Origin: Blastococcus sp. TF02A-35
GTDB lineage: Bacteria > Actinomycetota > Actinomycetes > Mycobacteriales > Geodermatophilaceae
DNA: 62,299 nt
Direction: 5' to 3'
Assembly: GCF_004571075.1 (NCBI RefSeq)
Contig: NZ_SPQP01000023.1
Coordinates: 1 to 62,299 of the forward strand
Position 1 is the first letter of the stretch. The number at the start of each line of letters is the position of its first letter. Both the position numbers and the translations under genes were made by a program. Below, piece after piece: positions 45,486-56,771 of the stretch. Under the pieces are notes generated by a model. It did no database searches, had not been told where the DNA came from, and worked only from the letters and a program-made list of their open reading frames with translations.

Positions 45486-46261
45486 CGACGTCCACCAACG
45501 AGACGCGCACCGACCGCCAGGTCGACGTCCGCACCCCGGCGGGGGAGACCTCCGGCAGCGTCACGCTGCCCGGTGAGCTCTTCGACGCCAACGCGAACGT
45601 CTCCCTGATGCACCAGGTGGTCGTGGCCCAGCTGGCCGCCGCCCGCCAGGGCACCCACGCGACGAAGACGCGTGGCCAGGTCAGCGGTGGTGGCGCGAAG
45701 CCGTACCGCCAGAAGGGCACCGGCCGCGCCCGCCAGGGCTCGACCCGTGCGCCGCAGTTCGCCGGCGGTGGCACCGTCCACGGCCCGCAGCCGCGCGACT
45801 ACACGCAGAAGACCCCGAAGAAGATGAAGGCCGCCGCCCTGCGCGGTGCCCTCTCCGACCGGGCCCGCGAGGGCCGGGTGCACGTGGTCTCCGCGTTCGT
45901 CGACGGCGACGCGCCGAAGACCAAGGCCGCCCTGGCGACCCTGAACGCCGTCACCCAGGCCAAGCGCGTGCTCATCGTGCTCGACCGGGACGACGTGCTG
46001 AACTGGGTCAGCCTGCGCAACGTGCCCGAGGTCCACCTGATCGAGGCCGGCCAGCTGAACACCTACGACGTGCTGGTGTCCGACGAGGTCATCTTCACCG
46101 AGGCCGCGCTGGCCGAGTTCGTCGCCGGGCCGGCGAAGGGCAAGCGCTCCGGCGCCGAGCTGCCCGACCTGGCCACCTCGGAGATCTCCGGTGGCATCCC
46201 GTCCATCGCCCCCGCCGCCGGCGAGGGCACCGTCGAAGAGACCACCGAGGAGAAGGCATGA
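45482..46261 (+). CDS. rplD: 50S ribosomal protein L4
   Basis: 259 residues, about 40 longer than usual owing to N- and C-terminal additions; the end is acidic (VEETTEEKA). The tunnel loop ([20 protein letters not shown]) is intact. In E. coli L4 represses this operon; no equivalent leader is obvious here. GTG start overlaps rplC, and the stop overlaps rplW (ATGA). Confidence 0.97.
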   Translation: MTTSTNETRTDRQVDVRTPAGETSGSVTLPGELFDANANVSLMHQVVVAQLAAARQGTHATKTRGQVSGGGAKPYRQKGTGRARQGSTRAPQFAGGGTVHGPQPRDYTQKTPKKMKAAALRGALSDRAREGRVHVVSAFVDGDAPKTKAALATLNAVTQAKRVLIVLDRDDVLNWVSLRNVPEVHLIEAGQLNTYDVLVSDEVIFTEAALAEFVAGPAKGKRSGAELPDLATSEISGGIPSIAPAAGEGTVEETTEEKA

Positions 46262-46560
46262 GCGTCCGCGACCCCCGGGACGTCCTGCTCGCCCCGGTCA
46301 TCTCCGAGAAGAGCTACGGGCTGCTGGACAGCAACCAGTACACGTTCATCGTGCTGCCCGAGGCCAACAAGACGCAGATCAAGATCGCGGTCGAGCAGAT
46401 CTTCAACGTGAAGGTCCTCGGCGTGAACACGATCAACCGCCAGGGCAAGCGCAAGCGCAGCCGGGGCGCACAGATGGGCAAGCGCAAGGACACCAAGCGC
46501 GCCATCGTGTCGCTGGCCGCGGGCGACCGCATCGAGATCTTCGGGGGCCCGGGCGCCTGA
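46258..46560 (+). CDS. rplW: 50S ribosomal protein L23
   Basis: 100 residues ([21 protein letters not shown]). It sits at the tunnel exit and docks trigger factor, SRP and the translocon. Coupled to rplD by an ATGA overlap. Confidence 0.98.
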   Translation: MSVRDPRDVLLAPVISEKSYGLLDSNQYTFIVLPEANKTQIKIAVEQIFNVKVLGVNTINRQGKRKRSRGAQMGKRKDTKRAIVSLAAGDRIEIFGGPGA

Positions 46561-46634
46561 CGGCGGGCACTCCAGCCCACCCCATCACCCCGGACCTCAC
46601 GGACCAGAGATAGAAGACAGGGACTGAGTCAGCA

Positions 46635-47468
46635 ATGGCTATCCGCAAGTACAAGCCGACGACGCCGGGCCGCCGCGGCTCCAGCGTCGCCGACTTCGCC
46701 GAGGTCACCCGCGACCACCCCGAGAAGTCGCTGGTCCGACCGCTGCACGGTCGTGGCGGGCGCAACGTGCACGGGAAGGTCACCGCTCGCCACCAGGGCG
46801 GTGGTCACAAGCGCGCGTACCGGGTGATCGACTTCCGTCGTGCCGACAAGGACGGCGTGCCGGCCAAGGTCGCGCACATCGAGTACGACCCCAACCGCAC
46901 GTCGCGCATCGCGCTGCTGCACTACGCCGACGGCGAGAAGCGCTACATCATCGCGCCGGCCCGCCTGAAGCAGGGCGACACGGTGGAGTGCGGCCCCGCG
47001 GCCGACATCAAGCCGGGCAACAACCTGCCGCTGCGGAACATCCCGGTGGGCACGGTGGTTCATGCCATCGAGCTCCGTCCGGGTGGCGGCGCGAAGATCG
47101 CCCGTTCCGCGGGCACCAGCGTCCAGCTGGTCGCCCGTGAGGGTCGCTTCGCGCAGCTCCGCATGCCCTCGGGGGAGATCCGCAACGTCGACGTGCGCTG
47201 CCGCGCCTCCGTCGGCGAGGTGGGGAACGCCGAGCAGTCGAACATCAACTGGGGCAAGGCCGGCCGCATGCGGTGGAAGGGCAAGCGCCCGACCGTCCGC
47301 GGTGTCGCCATGAACCCGGTCGACCACCCGCACGGTGGTGGTGAGGGCAAGACCTCCGGTGGTCGTCACCCGGTGAACCCGAACGGCAAGCCCGAGGGCC
47401 GGACGCGCAAGCGGAAGGCCAGTGACGCCCTGATCGTGCGCCGCCGGCGCGCCAACAAGAAGCGCTGA
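46635..47468 (+). CDS. rplB: 50S ribosomal protein L2
   Basis: 277 residues with the C-terminal [20 protein letters not shown] block, which approaches the peptidyl-transferase centre, and a basic C-terminus (RRRRANKKR). 74 bases separate it from rplW. Confidence 0.98.
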   Translation: MAIRKYKPTTPGRRGSSVADFAEVTRDHPEKSLVRPLHGRGGRNVHGKVTARHQGGGHKRAYRVIDFRRADKDGVPAKVAHIEYDPNRTSRIALLHYADGEKRYIIAPARLKQGDTVECGPAADIKPGNNLPLRNIPVGTVVHAIELRPGGGAKIARSAGTSVQLVAREGRFAQLRMPSGEIRNVDVRCRASVGEVGNAEQSNINWGKAGRMRWKGKRPTVRGVAMNPVDHPHGGGEGKTSGGRHPVNPNGKPEGRTRKRKASDALIVRRRRANKKR

Positions 47469-47491
47469 GCGGGAAGAGGAGTCCGACAGAG

Positions 47492-47773
47492 ATGCCACGC
47501 AGCCTGAAGAAGGGCCCGTTCGTCGACGACCACCTGCTCAAGAAGGTGGACGCTCAGAACGAAAAGGGCACCAAGAACGTGATCCGCACCTGGTCGCGTC
47601 GTTCGACGATCATCCCGGACATGCTGGGTCACACCCTCGCGGTGCACGACGGCCGCAAGCACGTCCCGGTGTTCGTGACCGAGGCGATGGTCGGGCACAA
47701 GCTCGGCGAGTTCGCCCCCACGCGCACCTTCCGTGGGCACATCAAGGATGACCGCCGCTCGCGGCGGGGCTGA
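47492..47773 (+). CDS. rpsS: 30S ribosomal protein S19
   Basis: 93 residues ([19 protein letters not shown]), normal length, 30S head protein partnering S13. The C-terminus is basic (DDRRSRRG). Weak AGAGGAG before the ATG. Confidence 0.98.
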   Translation: MPRSLKKGPFVDDHLLKKVDAQNEKGTKNVIRTWSRRSTIIPDMLGHTLAVHDGRKHVPVFVTEAMVGHKLGEFAPTRTFRGHIKDDRRSRRG

Positions 47774-47793
47774 CCAGGTAGAGAGAGATTCAG

Positions 47794-48258
47794 ATGACTT
47801 CCCAGTTGGGACAGGAGGCGCCGGTCGCCCGGGCTACGGCCCGGTTCGTCCGCGTGACCCCCATGAAGGCCCGCCGGGTGGTGGACCTGATCCGCTACCT
47901 GCCCACCGACGAGGCCCTGGCCCTGCTGCGCTTCGCGCCGCAGTCGGCCAGTGAGCCGGTCGCCAAGGTCGTCGCCAGCGCGGTGGCCAACGCCGAGCAC
48001 AACCTGCAGCTGGACCCCGCTGCACTCGTGGTCAGCGCCGCCTACGTCGACGAGGGCCCCACGCTGAAGCGGATCCGTCCGCGTGCGCAGGGCCGGGCGT
48101 TCCGCATCAACAAGCGGACCAGCCACATCACCGTCGAGGTCAGCGAGGTCGCCACCAGCGACGTCCTCGCGCAGAAGTCGCGCAAGGCGCGTCGGGACAC
48201 CGGCATGTCGGGCCCGGCCACGCAGCAGACGAACAACACGAGGGGAGGGACCCGCTAG
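47794..48258 (+). CDS. rplV: 50S ribosomal protein L22
   Basis: 154 residues, with core [16 protein letters not shown] and the tunnel hairpin [24 protein letters not shown] where macrolide resistance can arise. The C-terminus extends ~35 residues beyond the core. Its TAG shares a base with the rpsC start. Confidence 0.97.
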   Translation: MTSQLGQEAPVARATARFVRVTPMKARRVVDLIRYLPTDEALALLRFAPQSASEPVAKVVASAVANAEHNLQLDPAALVVSAAYVDEGPTLKRIRPRAQGRAFRINKRTSHITVEVSEVATSDVLAQKSRKARRDTGMSGPATQQTNNTRGGTR

Positions 48259-49169
48259 TGGGTCAGAAGGTCAACCCGCACGGGTTCCGACTCGGGATCA
48301 CCACCGACTACAAGTCCCGGTGGTACGCGGACAAGCTGTACAAGGACTACGTCAAGGAAGACGTCGCGATCCGCAAGCTCATGTCCAAGGGCATGGAGCG
48401 GGCCGGCATCTCCAAGGTGGAGATCGAGCGCACCCGTGACCGGGTCCGCGTCGACATCCACACCGCCCGGCCGGGCATCGTCATCGGCCGTCGCGGTGCC
48501 GAGGCCGACCGCATCCGCGGCGAGCTGGAGAAGCTCACCGGCAAGCAGGTGCAGCTGAACATCCTCGAGGTCAAGAACCCCGAGTCGGACGCGCAGCTGG
48601 TCGCCCAGGGCGTCGCCGAGCAGCTCTCCAGCCGGGTCAGCTTCCGTCGTGCCATGCGCAAGGCCATGCAGTCGGCCCAGCGCAGCCCGCAGGTCAAGGG
48701 CATCCGGGTGCAGTGCTCCGGTCGCCTCGGCGGCACCGAGATGAGCCGCTCGGAGTTCTACCGCGAGGGTCGCGTGCCCCTGCACACGCTCCGCGCGAAC
48801 ATCGACTACGGCATCTACGAGGCCCGCACGACCTTCGGTCGCATCGGCGTCAAGGTGTGGATCTACAAGGGCGACGTCAGCGGCTCGCGCGCCGAGCGGG
48901 AGGCCCTCGAGGCCCTCGCCCAGCGTCAGCAGCGCCGTGAGCGCGCCCAGCGTCCGCAGCGTCGCTCCGGCTCCTCCGGCACCACCGCCGGTGGCACCGA
49001 GGCCGGCCGCGCCGCCGCGGAGTCCACGACCGGGCCGGTCGTCGACACCACCGAGGCGGTCGTCGCGCAGACCTCCGGCGAGGTCGCGCCCGAGCAGACC
49101 GTCGCCGAGGCCGCCGGCCCGCAGGGTACGGCCGCCGCCGAGGCGACGACCGAGAACACGGAGAGCTGA
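48258..49169 (+). CDS. rpsC: 30S ribosomal protein S3 with acidic C-terminal tail
   Basis: 303 residues. The core (1-215) is normal: [13 protein letters not shown], the KH-domain [14 protein letters not shown] loop, and [10 protein letters not shown]. After residue ~220 an Arg-rich linker leads into a ~65-residue Ala/Thr/Glu/Gly tail with no structure. S3 shapes the mRNA entry channel, so the tail would lie outside it. GTG start. Confidence 0.97.
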   Translation: MGQKVNPHGFRLGITTDYKSRWYADKLYKDYVKEDVAIRKLMSKGMERAGISKVEIERTRDRVRVDIHTARPGIVIGRRGAEADRIRGELEKLTGKQVQLNILEVKNPESDAQLVAQGVAEQLSSRVSFRRAMRKAMQSAQRSPQVKGIRVQCSGRLGGTEMSRSEFYREGRVPLHTLRANIDYGIYEARTTFGRIGVKVWIYKGDVSGSRAEREALEALAQRQQRRERAQRPQRRSGSSGTTAGGTEAGRAAAESTTGPVVDTTEAVVAQTSGEVAPEQTVAEAAGPQGTAAAEATTENTES

Positions 49170-49172
49170 GCC

Positions 49173-49589
49173 ATGCTCATCCCACGACGCGTCAAGCACC
49201 GCAAGCAGCACCACCCGAGCCGTTCCGGCCGGGCCAAGGGCGGCACCGAGATCAACTTCGGCGAGTACGCCATCCAGGCCCTCGAGCCGGCGTACGTGAC
49301 GAACCGGCAGATCGAGTCCGCTCGTATCGCCATGACCCGTCACATCCGTCGTGGCGGCAAGGTGTGGATCTCGATCTACCCCGACCGTCCCCTCACCAAG
49401 AAGCCCGCCGAGACCCGCATGGGTTCCGGTAAGGGTTCGCCCGAGTGGTGGGTGGCCAACGTCAAGCCCGGCCGCGTGCTGTTCGAGCTGTCCGGTGTCG
49501 CCGAGCCCGTGGCCCGCGAGGCCATGCGCCGCGCGATCCACAAGCTGCCGATGAAGTGCCGCTTCATCACGCGTGAAGGAGAAGTGTGA
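49173..49589 (+). CDS. rplP: 50S ribosomal protein L16
   Basis: 138 residues ([19 protein letters not shown]), normal length. Late assembly protein that helps place A-site tRNA. Three bases after rpsC; its stop abuts rpmC (TGATG). Confidence 0.98.
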   Translation: MLIPRRVKHRKQHHPSRSGRAKGGTEINFGEYAIQALEPAYVTNRQIESARIAMTRHIRRGGKVWISIYPDRPLTKKPAETRMGSGKGSPEWWVANVKPGRVLFELSGVAEPVAREAMRRAIHKLPMKCRFITREGEV

Positions 49590-49822
49590 TGGCCGCCGGT
49601 CTGACCGCTCCCGAGCTGCGCGAGCTTTCGGCTGACGAGCTCGCCTCGCGGCTGCGCGAGTCCAAGGAAGAACTGTTCAACCTGCGGTTCCAGTCGGCCA
49701 CCGGCCAGCTGGACAACAACCGGCGACTGCAGACCGTCCGCCGCGACATCGCCCGGATCTACACGATCATGCGCGAGCGCGAGCTGGGTCTCTCGGTCGC
49801 CCCGAACGAGGGTGTGGCATGA
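49589..49822 (+). CDS. rpmC: 50S ribosomal protein L29
   Basis: 77 residues, two long helices ([27 protein letters not shown]). Tunnel-exit neighbour of L23. The ATG shares its A with the rplP stop; a GTG three bases earlier is the alternative start. Confidence 0.97.
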   Translation: MAAGLTAPELRELSADELASRLRESKEELFNLRFQSATGQLDNNRRLQTVRRDIARIYTIMRERELGLSVAPNEGVA

Positions 49823-50109
49823 GCGAGACCCAGCAGTCGACCGGGCCCGGCCTGGCCGGCCGGGGCTACCGCAAGGTCCGTGAGGGCCTCGTCGTCAGCG
49901 ACAAGATGGAGAAGACCATCGTCGTCGAGGTCGAGGACCGCGTGAAGCACGGGCTCTACGGCAAGGTCATCCGCCGGACCAGCAAGCTCAAGGCGCATGA
50001 CGAGCAGGGCGTCGCCGGCATCGGCGACCGCGTGCAGATCATGGAGACCCGCCCGACGTCGGCCACCAAGCGGTGGCGGCTCGTGCAGGTCATCGAGAAG
50101 GCCAAGTAA
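49819..50109 (+). CDS. rpsQ: 30S ribosomal protein S17
   Basis: 96 residues with the OB-fold [31 protein letters not shown], preceded by a ~20-residue extension. Overlaps rpmC by four bases and is the last gene before the rpsQ-rplN gap. Confidence 0.97.
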   Translation: MSETQQSTGPGLAGRGYRKVREGLVVSDKMEKTIVVEVEDRVKHGLYGKVIRRTSKLKAHDEQGVAGIGDRVQIMETRPTSATKRWRLVQVIEKAK

Positions 50110-50219
50110 CACCTGCACCAAGCGGTCCTCCGGGGCCGCGGTACGGCGGTCCAGCAGCAACGAGTACGCTGGACCACTGGCACGCCCTCGGGCGCGCCGC
50201 ATCCCGGTTCCCGTGCTTC

Positions 50220-50252
50220 GGACGCACCGGCGGCTCAGCCGCCGGTGCGTCC
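50220..50252 (+). terminator. Hairpin between S10 and spc clusters
   Basis: 15-bp perfect stem GGACGCACCGGCGGC / GCCGCCGGTGCGTCC with TCA loop, 110 bases after rpsQ and 69 bases before rplN. A -10-like TACGCT (50165-50170) lies upstream, so the hairpin may lie inside the rplN leader and act as an attenuator. Confidence 0.65.
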
Positions 50253-50321
50253 GCACGCGGGTCCCGGACAGCCGGTTCACCGTCTCGGCCCGGCTGTCAC
50301 CACAAGTTTTGGGAGTAGGAC

Positions 50322-50690
50322 GTGATCCAGCAGGAGTCGCGGCTGCGAGTCGCCGACAACACCGGTGCGAAGGAGATCCTCTGCATCCGGGTGCTCGGCG
50401 GCTCCGGGCGACGCTACGCGGGCATCGGTGACGTCATCGTCGGCACCGTCAAGGACGCGCTGCCCGGCGCCGGCGTGAAGAAGGGCGACGTGGTCAAGGC
50501 CGTCGTCGTCCGCACGGTGAAGGAGCGCCGTCGTCCGGACGGTTCCTACATCCGCTTCGACGAGAACGCCGCGGTCATCATCCGCGACAGCGGCGACCCG
50601 CGCGGCACGCGCATCTTCGGCCCCGTGGGCCGTGAGCTCCGCGACAAGCGCTTCATGCGGATCATCTCGCTCGCTCCGGAGGTGCTGTGA
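50322..50690 (+). CDS. rplN: 50S ribosomal protein L14
   Basis: 122 residues ([20 protein letters not shown]), standard length, at the 50S-30S interface. GTG start with GGGAGTAGG before it. First gene of the spc cluster. Confidence 0.98.
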   Translation: MIQQESRLRVADNTGAKEILCIRVLGGSGRRYAGIGDVIVGTVKDALPGAGVKKGDVVKAVVVRTVKERRRPDGSYIRFDENAAVIIRDSGDPRGTRIFGPVGRELRDKRFMRIISLAPEVL

Positions 50691-50692
50691 TC

Positions 50693-51040
50693 ATGGCTCA
50701 GGCAGCCAGCGGGAAGACCCCGTCGATGAAGGTCAAGAAGGGCGACACCGTCCTCGTGCTGTCCGGCAAGGACAAGGGTGCGAAGGGCCGCGTCATCGCC
50801 GCCTACCCGAAGGACCAGAAGGTCCTCGTCGAGGGCGTGGGCCGGGTGAAGAAGCACACCCGGATCAGCTCCAACCAGCGCGGTGCCCAGCAGGGCGGGA
50901 TCGTCACGCAGGAGGCTCGCATCCACGTGAGCAACGTGATGGTCATCGACTCCGAGGAGAAGCCGACCCGGGTCGGCTACCGCAAGGACGAAGAAGGCCG
51001 CAACATCCGGGTCTCGCGGCGCACCGGTAAGGACCTCTGA
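50693..51040 (+). CDS. rplX: 50S ribosomal protein L24
   Basis: 115 residues with KOW motif [20 protein letters not shown]. The ATG at 50693 is chosen because GGAGG is ten bases upstream; a GTG at 50687 overlapping the rplN stop is too close to that site. Early 50S assembly initiator. Confidence 0.97.
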   Translation: MAQAASGKTPSMKVKKGDTVLVLSGKDKGAKGRVIAAYPKDQKVLVEGVGRVKKHTRISSNQRGAQQGGIVTQEARIHVSNVMVIDSEEKPTRVGYRKDEEGRNIRVSRRTGKDL

Positions 51041-51045
51041 TCACC

Positions 51046-51630
51046 ATGAGCGCACCCACCCGTGAGCTGCCCCGCATGCTCGCCCACTACCGCGAGGCCA
51101 TCGTGCCGGCCCTCCAGCAGGAGTTCGGCTACGACAACGTCATGCAGATCCCGCGTCTGACCAAGATCGTGGTCAACATGGGCGTCGGCGAGGCCACCCG
51201 CGACGCGAAGCTGATGGACGGCGCGGTCCGCGACCTCACCGCCATCACCGGCCAGAAGCCGGCCGTCGTCCGCGCCCGGAAGTCCATCGCGCAGTTCAAG
51301 CTGCGCGAGGGCATGCCGATCGGCGCGAAGGTCACCCTCCGCGGCGACCGCATGTGGGAGTTCCTCGACCGCCTGCTGGCCCTGGCCCTGCCGCGCATCC
51401 GCGACTTCCGCGGCCTGAACGCCAAGCAGTTCGACGGCCACGGCAACTACACGTTCGGCCTGACCGAGCAGTCGATGTTCCGCGAGATCGACGTCGACAA
51501 GATCGACCGGCCGCGCGGTATGGACATCACGCTGGTCACCACCGCCACGACCGACGAGGAGGGTCGCGAGCTGCTCCGCCAGCTCGGCTTCCCCTTCGCC
51601 GGCCTGACCGTCGTGAACACGACCCGCTGA
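51046..51630 (+). CDS. rplE: 50S ribosomal protein L5
   Basis: 194 residues with [16 protein letters not shown] and the conserved RDFRGLN and [13 protein letters not shown] segments. Binds 5S rRNA and contacts P-site tRNA. Five bases after rplX. Confidence 0.98.
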   Translation: MSAPTRELPRMLAHYREAIVPALQQEFGYDNVMQIPRLTKIVVNMGVGEATRDAKLMDGAVRDLTAITGQKPAVVRARKSIAQFKLREGMPIGAKVTLRGDRMWEFLDRLLALALPRIRDFRGLNAKQFDGHGNYTFGLTEQSMFREIDVDKIDRPRGMDITLVTTATTDEEGRELLRQLGFPFAGLTVVNTTR

Positions 51631-51649
51631 GCCGGGGCAGGAGAGACAG

Positions 51650-51835
51650 ATGGCCAAGAAGGCTCTGATCAACAAGGCGGCCCGCAAGCCGAAGTTCGCG
51701 GTCCGCGGTTACACCCGCTGCCAGCGGTGCGGTCGCCCGCACTCGGTCTTCCGCAAGTTCGGCCTGTGCCGGATCTGCCTGCGGGAGATGGCGCACGCCG
51801 GGGAGCTCCCCGGCGTGAAGAAGTCGTCCTGGTAA
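51650..51835 (+). CDS. rpsN: 30S ribosomal protein S14, type Z (zinc)
   Basis: 61 residues with two CxxC pairs ([20 protein letters not shown]), the zinc-binding short form, not the ~100-residue zinc-free form. AGGAGAG precedes the ATG. A 125-base gap without recognisable signals follows. Confidence 0.98.
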   Translation: MAKKALINKAARKPKFAVRGYTRCQRCGRPHSVFRKFGLCRICLREMAHAGELPGVKKSSW

Positions 51836-51960
51836 CCAGCACGACTCCGGCCCACCCGGGCCACTGACCACCCAGGCACCACCGATCGCCGAGAGGCCCG
51901 CGCGCCAAGTCCCCGAGACCCGGCGCATGAGGAACCGCGGCGAGAGAGGCAACACCCGAC

Positions 51961-52371
51961 ATGACGATGACCGACCCGATCGCGGACATGCTCACGCGTC
52001 TGCGTAACGCCAACCAGGCGTACCACGACGCCGCGGTCATGCCGTCTTCCAAGCTGAAGACGCACATCGCCGAGATCCTCCAGCAGGAGGGCTACATCGC
52101 CGGCTGGAAGGTGACGGACGTCGAGAAGGACGGCTCCACCTTCAAGCAGCTGCAGATCGACCTGAAGTACGGCCCGAACCGCGAGCGGAGCATCGCCGGT
52201 GTCCGGCGCGTCTCCAAGCCCGGTCTGCGCGTGTACGCGAAGTCCAACTCGCTGCCCAAGGTCCTCGGTGGGCTCGGTGTCGCGATCATCTCGACGTCGA
52301 CCGGGCTGCTGACCGACAAGCAGGCGAACAAGAAGGGCGTGGGTGGGGAAGTCCTCGCCTACGTCTGGTAA
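51961..52371 (+). CDS. rpsH: 30S ribosomal protein S8
   Basis: 136 residues ([20 protein letters not shown]) with the C-terminal [12 protein letters not shown]. Central 16S domain binder and, in E. coli, the repressor of the spc operon. Confidence 0.98.
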   Translation: MTMTDPIADMLTRLRNANQAYHDAAVMPSSKLKTHIAEILQQEGYIAGWKVTDVEKDGSTFKQLQIDLKYGPNRERSIAGVRRVSKPGLRVYAKSNSLPKVLGGLGVAIISTSTGLLTDKQANKKGVGGEVLAYVW

Positions 52372-52385
52372 GGGAGCGAACGACA

Positions 52386-52925
52386 ATGTCACGGATCGGA
52401 CGACTCCCGATCGCCGTGCCCAGTGGTGTGGACGTCGCCATCGACGGCCAGACGGTCAACGTGAAGGGCCCCAAGGGCACCCTGAGCCACACCGTCGCGG
52501 CCCCGATCACCGTCGAGCGCGACGAGGACGGCACGCTGCGGGTGCAGCGCCCCAACGACGAGCGGCAGAACCGCGCCCTGCACGGGCTCTCGCGGACTCT
52601 GATCGCCAACATGATCACCGGCGTCACCGAGGGCTACACCAAGACCCTCGAGATCGTCGGCGTCGGCTACCGCGTCCAGGCGCGTGGCTCGGACCTCGAG
52701 TTCGCCCTGGGCTTCAGCCACCCGGTTCCCGTGAAGGCGCCCGAGGGCATCACCTTCGCCGTCGAGTCCCCGACCCGCCTGCGGGTCAGCGGCATCGACA
52801 AGCAGCTGGTCGGCGAGGTCGCAGCCAAGATCCGCAAGATCCGCAAGCCCGACCCGTACAAGGGCAAGGGCGTGCGGTACCAGGGCGAGGTCATCAAGCG
52901 CAAGGTCGGGAAGACGGGTAAGTGA
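52386..52925 (+). CDS. rplF: 50S ribosomal protein L6
   Basis: 179 residues ([17 protein letters not shown]) with the duplicated fold and the final [14 protein letters not shown] block near the factor-binding site. The stop shares a base with rplR. Confidence 0.98.
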   Translation: MSRIGRLPIAVPSGVDVAIDGQTVNVKGPKGTLSHTVAAPITVERDEDGTLRVQRPNDERQNRALHGLSRTLIANMITGVTEGYTKTLEIVGVGYRVQARGSDLEFALGFSHPVPVKAPEGITFAVESPTRLRVSGIDKQLVGEVAAKIRKIRKPDPYKGKGVRYQGEVIKRKVGKTGK

Positions 52926-53332
52926 TGGCTCAGGCAGAGAAGGCCGTTCGGGTCCACAAGCCCGTGGGCACGGACGTCAGCACGGCGCGCCGCACCTCGC
53001 GGCTGCGTCGCCACAACCGGCTGCGCAAGCGGGTCTCCGGTACGCCGGAGCGTCCGCGCCTGGCGGTCAAGCGCAGCTCGCGGCACATCCACGTGCAGCT
53101 GATCGACGACACCGTCGGTCGCACCGTGGCCAGCGCCTCGACGATGGACGCCAGCCTGCGCGGCGCCGAGGGCGACAAGTCCGCCCTGGCCCGCCAGGTG
53201 GGTGCCCTGATCGCCGAGCGCGCCAAGGCCGCCGGCATCGCGGCGGTCGTCTTCGACCGCGGTGGCAACCGTTACGCCGGGCGCATCGCCGCTCTGGCCG
53301 ACGGTGCCCGCGAGGGTGGGCTGGACTTCTGA
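52925..53332 (+). CDS. rplR: 50S ribosomal protein L18
   Basis: 135 residues; core [23 protein letters not shown] and the C-terminal [24 protein letters not shown]. 5S rRNA binder. The ATG shares its A with the rplF stop (TGATG). Confidence 0.97.
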   Translation: MAQAEKAVRVHKPVGTDVSTARRTSRLRRHNRLRKRVSGTPERPRLAVKRSSRHIHVQLIDDTVGRTVASASTMDASLRGAEGDKSALARQVGALIAERAKAAGIAAVVFDRGGNRYAGRIAALADGAREGGLDF

Positions 53333-53381
53333 TGACCACCCACCCCACCAGCACGAGCGAGCAGATCGAGAGGGACGTCTG

Positions 53382-53996
53382 ATGCCAGGACCACAGCGAC
53401 GCGGCGGCGGCGCCGGCGGCGGTAACGACCGCCGCGACCGTCGTGACGGCGGGCGGGGCCCCGGAGGCGCTCCCGCCGAGAAGAGCAACTACATCGAGCG
53501 CGTGGTCGCCATCAACCGCGTGTCCAAGGTCGTCAAGGGTGGTCGGCGCTTCAGCTTCACCGCCCTGGTGATCGTGGGCGACGGTGACGGCACCGTGGGC
53601 GTCGGCTACGGCAAGGCCAAGGAGGTGCCCGCGGCGATCGCCAAGGGCGTCGAGGAGGCCAAGAAGCACTTCTACAAGGTGCCTCGCATCGCCAGCACGA
53701 TCCCGCACCCGGTGCAGGGCGAGGCGGCTGCCGGTGTCGTGCTCCTCAAGCCGGCCAGCCCGGGTACCGGTGTCATCGCCGGTGGTCCGGTGCGCGCCGT
53801 CCTCGAGTGCGCCGGCATCCACGACGTGCTCTCGAAGAGCCTCGGCTCGTCGAACCCGATCAACATCGTCCACGCGACCATGCAGGCGCTGAAGGACCTC
53901 GTCCGCCCCGAGGAGATCGCGGCTCGCCGTGGTCTGCCGCTCGAGGACGTCGCCCCGGCCGCCATGCTGCGTGCCCGCGCGGGTCAGGGGGTCTGA
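53382..53996 (+). CDS. rpsE: 30S ribosomal protein S5
   Basis: 204 residues from ATG 53382 (GAGAGGGA upstream), with a Gly/Arg-rich N-terminus (about 6-32) before the double-stranded-RNA domain ([20 protein letters not shown]). The KVVKGGRR loop, where spectinomycin resistance maps, looks wild type. The frame is open upstream within rplR as a shadow. Confidence 0.97.
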   Translation: MPGPQRRGGGAGGGNDRRDRRDGGRGPGGAPAEKSNYIERVVAINRVSKVVKGGRRFSFTALVIVGDGDGTVGVGYGKAKEVPAAIAKGVEEAKKHFYKVPRIASTIPHPVQGEAAAGVVLLKPASPGTGVIAGGPVRAVLECAGIHDVLSKSLGSSNPINIVHATMQALKDLVRPEEIAARRGLPLEDVAPAAMLRARAGQGV

Positions 53997-53997
53997 C

Positions 53998-54177
53998 ATG
54001 GCGCAGCTGAAGGTCACCCAGATCAAGTCGGCGATCGGCACCAAGCCCAACCAGCGCCAGACGCTGCGTTCCCTGGGCCTGAAGCGGATCAACGACTCGG
54101 TCGTCCAGGAGGACCGTCCCGAGATCCGCGGGATGGTCGCAACGGTGCCGCACCTGGTCACCGTCGAAGAGGTCTGA
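53998..54177 (+). CDS. rpmD: 50S ribosomal protein L30
   Basis: 59 residues ([20 protein letters not shown]), standard short form. It begins one base after the rpsE stop. Confidence 0.97.
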   Translation: MAQLKVTQIKSAIGTKPNQRQTLRSLGLKRINDSVVQEDRPEIRGMVATVPHLVTVEEV

Positions 54178-54189
54178 GGAAGACTCGCT

Positions 54190-54633
54190 ATGACTCTGAA
54201 GGTCCACCACCTGCGCCCGGCCCCGGGTGCCCACACCGCCAAGACCCGCGTGGGTCGCGGTGAGGGCTCCAAGGGCAAGACGGCCGGTCGCGGTACCAAG
54301 GGCACCGGCGCGCGCGGCAACACCCACGCGCGGTTCGAGGGTGGGCAGACCCCGCTGCACATGCGGCTGCCCAAGCTCTCGGGCTTCAAGAACCCGAACA
54401 AGGTCGTCTTCCAGGTCGTCAACCTGGACCGCATCGCCGCCCTCTTCCCGCAGGGTGGTGCGGTCAACCCGGACACCCTGGCGGAGGCCGGCGCGGTCCG
54501 TCGCGGCCACCCGGTCAAGGTGCTCGGCACCGGCGAGCTCGGTGGCGTGAAGGTCGACGTCCAGGCGCACGCCTTCTCCTCGTCCGCCGCCGAGAAGATC
54601 GGCGCGGCCGGGGGCAGCACCACCCGCATCTGA
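54190..54633 (+). CDS. rplO: 50S ribosomal protein L15
   Basis: 147 residues with the Gly/Arg-rich [20 protein letters not shown] segment. Binds 23S rRNA and stabilises the subunit late in assembly. Last gene before the secY terminator. Confidence 0.98.
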   Translation: MTLKVHHLRPAPGAHTAKTRVGRGEGSKGKTAGRGTKGTGARGNTHARFEGGQTPLHMRLPKLSGFKNPNKVVFQVVNLDRIAALFPQGGAVNPDTLAEAGAVRRGHPVKVLGTGELGGVKVDVQAHAFSSSAAEKIGAAGGSTTRI

Positions 54634-54640
54634 TGTAGAA

Positions 54641-54679
54641 CCGCTGCCCCCTGCTGTCCTGGACAGCAGGGGGCAGCGG
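54641..54679 (+). terminator. Terminator between rplO and secY
   Basis: A palindrome of 39 bases (arm CCGCTGCCCCCTGCTGTCC, one central base; about 17 bp can pair around a five-base loop), seven bases after rplO. A -10-like TAACCT (54723-54728) before secY suggests that secY has its own promoter. Confidence 0.85.
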
Positions 54680-54753
54680 GGACTCCGGCCCGCCCTGCGC
54701 GATCGCGGGGCGGGCCGATTGCTAACCTCACTCGACCGATCAGGGGAGGGCAC

Positions 54754-56064
54754 GTGCTGCAGGCGTTCGCCGCGGCGTTCCGGACGCCAGACCTCCGGCG
54801 CAAGCTGCTGTTCTCCCTGGCGATCATCGCCGTCTACCGGCTGGGCGCCCAGGTGCCCGGACCCGGTGTCTCGGTGGAGGCCATCAACAGCTGCCTCGAG
54901 CAGGCGCAGGCCTCCGACCAGCGGGACATCTACTCCCTGGTCAACCTGTTCTCCGGTGGCGCGCTGCTGAAGCTCTCCGTCTTCGCGCTCGGCATCATGC
55001 CGTACATCACCGCGAGCATCATCGTGCAGCTGCTGGTGGTGGTCATCCCGCGGTTCGAGACGCTGAAGAAGGAAGGGCAGTCGGGTCAGGCCAAGCTGAC
55101 CCAGTACACCCGCTACCTGACGATCGCCCTGGCCATCCTGCAGAGCACCGGCATCATCGCCCTGGCGCGCAGCGGCCAGCTCTTCCCGAACTGCAGCGAG
55201 TCGATCATCCCGTCGAGCTCGGTCTGGTCGACGGTCATCCTCGTCGTCGCCCTGACGGCGGGCACCGCGCTGATCATGTGGCTGGGCGAGCTGCTGACCG
55301 AGAAGGGGATCGGCAACGGCATGTCCGTGCTGATCTTCACCTCGATCGCGGCCCGGGTCCCCGCCGAGGGCGGCGCCATCCTGCAGTCGCGCGGTGGCCT
55401 GGTGTTCGCCGTCGTCTGCGTCATCGCGGTCGTGATCATCGGGACGGTCGTCTACGTCGAGCAGGCGCAGCGCCGCATCCCGGTCCAGTACGCCAAGCGC
55501 ATGGTCGGCCGCCGCATGTACGGCGGTACCTCGACCTACCTGCCGCTCAAGGTGAACCAGGCCGGCGTCATCCCGGTCATCTTCGCCTCGTCGCTGCTCT
55601 ACCTCCCGCAGCTGATCACCCAGCTCCAGGGCAACGAGACCGGCGCGGTGCGGCGGTTCTTCGAGAACCACATCATCGACCAGAGCAGCCCGGTCCACGT
55701 GGCGCTCTACTTCGCGCTGATCGTGTTCTTCACGTACTTCTACGTGTCGATCACGTTCAACCCCGAGGAGCGGGCCGACGACATGAAGCGCTACGGCGGC
55801 TTCATCCCCGGCATCCGCCCCGGCCGGCCGACCGCCGAGTACCTGCAGTACGTGCTGTCCCGGATCACCCTGCCGGGGTCGATCTACCTGGGCCTGGTCG
55901 CCGTCCTGCCCAACCTGTTCCTGTCGCTGACGCAGCCGGGGCAGAACCAGAACTTCCCGTTCGGTGGGACCGCGGTCCTGATCATGGTCGGAGTGGGGTT
56001 GGAGACTGTGAAGCAGATCGAGACGCAGCTGAACCAGCGCAACTACGAAGGGTTCCTGAAGTAG
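54754..56064 (+). CDS. secY: Preprotein translocase subunit SecY
   Basis: 436 residues with ten predicted membrane helices; [16 protein letters not shown] in the plug region, [15 protein letters not shown], and [30 protein letters not shown]. It is the protein-conducting channel paired with SecE. GTG start, with GGGGAGGG upstream. Its TAG shares a base with the adk start. Confidence 0.97.
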   Translation: MLQAFAAAFRTPDLRRKLLFSLAIIAVYRLGAQVPGPGVSVEAINSCLEQAQASDQRDIYSLVNLFSGGALLKLSVFALGIMPYITASIIVQLLVVVIPRFETLKKEGQSGQAKLTQYTRYLTIALAILQSTGIIALARSGQLFPNCSESIIPSSSVWSTVILVVALTAGTALIMWLGELLTEKGIGNGMSVLIFTSIAARVPAEGGAILQSRGGLVFAVVCVIAVVIIGTVVYVEQAQRRIPVQYAKRMVGRRMYGGTSTYLPLKVNQAGVIPVIFASSLLYLPQLITQLQGNETGAVRRFFENHIIDQSSPVHVALYFALIVFFTYFYVSITFNPEERADDMKRYGGFIPGIRPGRPTAEYLQYVLSRITLPGSIYLGLVAVLPNLFLSLTQPGQNQNFPFGGTAVLIMVGVGLETVKQIETQLNQRNYEGFLK

Positions 56065-56678
56065 TGCGCATCGTCCTCCTGGGCCCTCCCGGAGCGGGCA
56101 AGGGCACCCAGGCTCAGATCATCGCCGGCAAGCTCGGCGTCCCGGCGATCTCGACGGGCGACATCTTCCGCGCGAACGTCAGCGGGCAGACCGAGCTCGG
56201 CAAGCAGGTCAAGACCTACCTGGACGCCGGCAACCTCGTCCCCGACGAGATCACCGTCGCCATGGTCAAGGACCGGCTGGCCGAGCCGGACGCCGAGTCC
56301 GGCTTCCTGCTCGACGGGTTCCCGCGGAGCATCCCGCAGGCCGAGCAGCTCCGTGACTCGCTCACGGACCTGGGCCAGAAGCTGGATAGCGTGCTCGAGC
56401 TCGTCGTGGACGAGGACGAGCTGGTCCGCCGCCTGTCCGGCCGTCGCATGATCGTGGACGGCAAGGAGGTCCAGCGGGACGACGACAAGCCCGAGACCGT
56501 CCGGCACCGGCTGAACGTGTACCGGGAACAGACCGCTCCGGTGGCCGGGTTCTACGAGGGTGAAGGCCTGCTGGCGCGGATCGACGCGATCGGTTCCGTC
56601 GAGGAGGTCACCGCCCGGGCGATGCAGGCCCTGGGCGTGGACGGTGACGGCGATGCGGGGCAGCCGGCTGCGCTCTGA
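56064..56678 (+). CDS. adk: Adenylate kinase
   Basis: 204 residues from GTG 56064. P-loop [10 protein letters not shown] (7-16), STGDIFR, and FLLDGFPRS. The LID is the short form ([19 protein letters not shown]) without zinc cysteines. Converts AMP + ATP to 2 ADP. A ~20-residue Gly/Asp-rich C-terminus extends past the usual end. Coupled to secY (TAGTG). Confidence 0.97.
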   Translation: MRIVLLGPPGAGKGTQAQIIAGKLGVPAISTGDIFRANVSGQTELGKQVKTYLDAGNLVPDEITVAMVKDRLAEPDAESGFLLDGFPRSIPQAEQLRDSLTDLGQKLDSVLELVVDEDELVRRLSGRRMIVDGKEVQRDDDKPETVRHRLNVYREQTAPVAGFYEGEGLLARIDAIGSVEEVTARAMQALGVDGDGDAGQPAAL

Positions 56679-56771
56679 GCAGCCGGCCCTCGGGCCCGTG
56701 GAGGGGCGGCGGGGCTGATGGCGACAGGGATCCTCGGTCGTCTCCCGCTGATCGCGAAGTGGAGTGGACGC

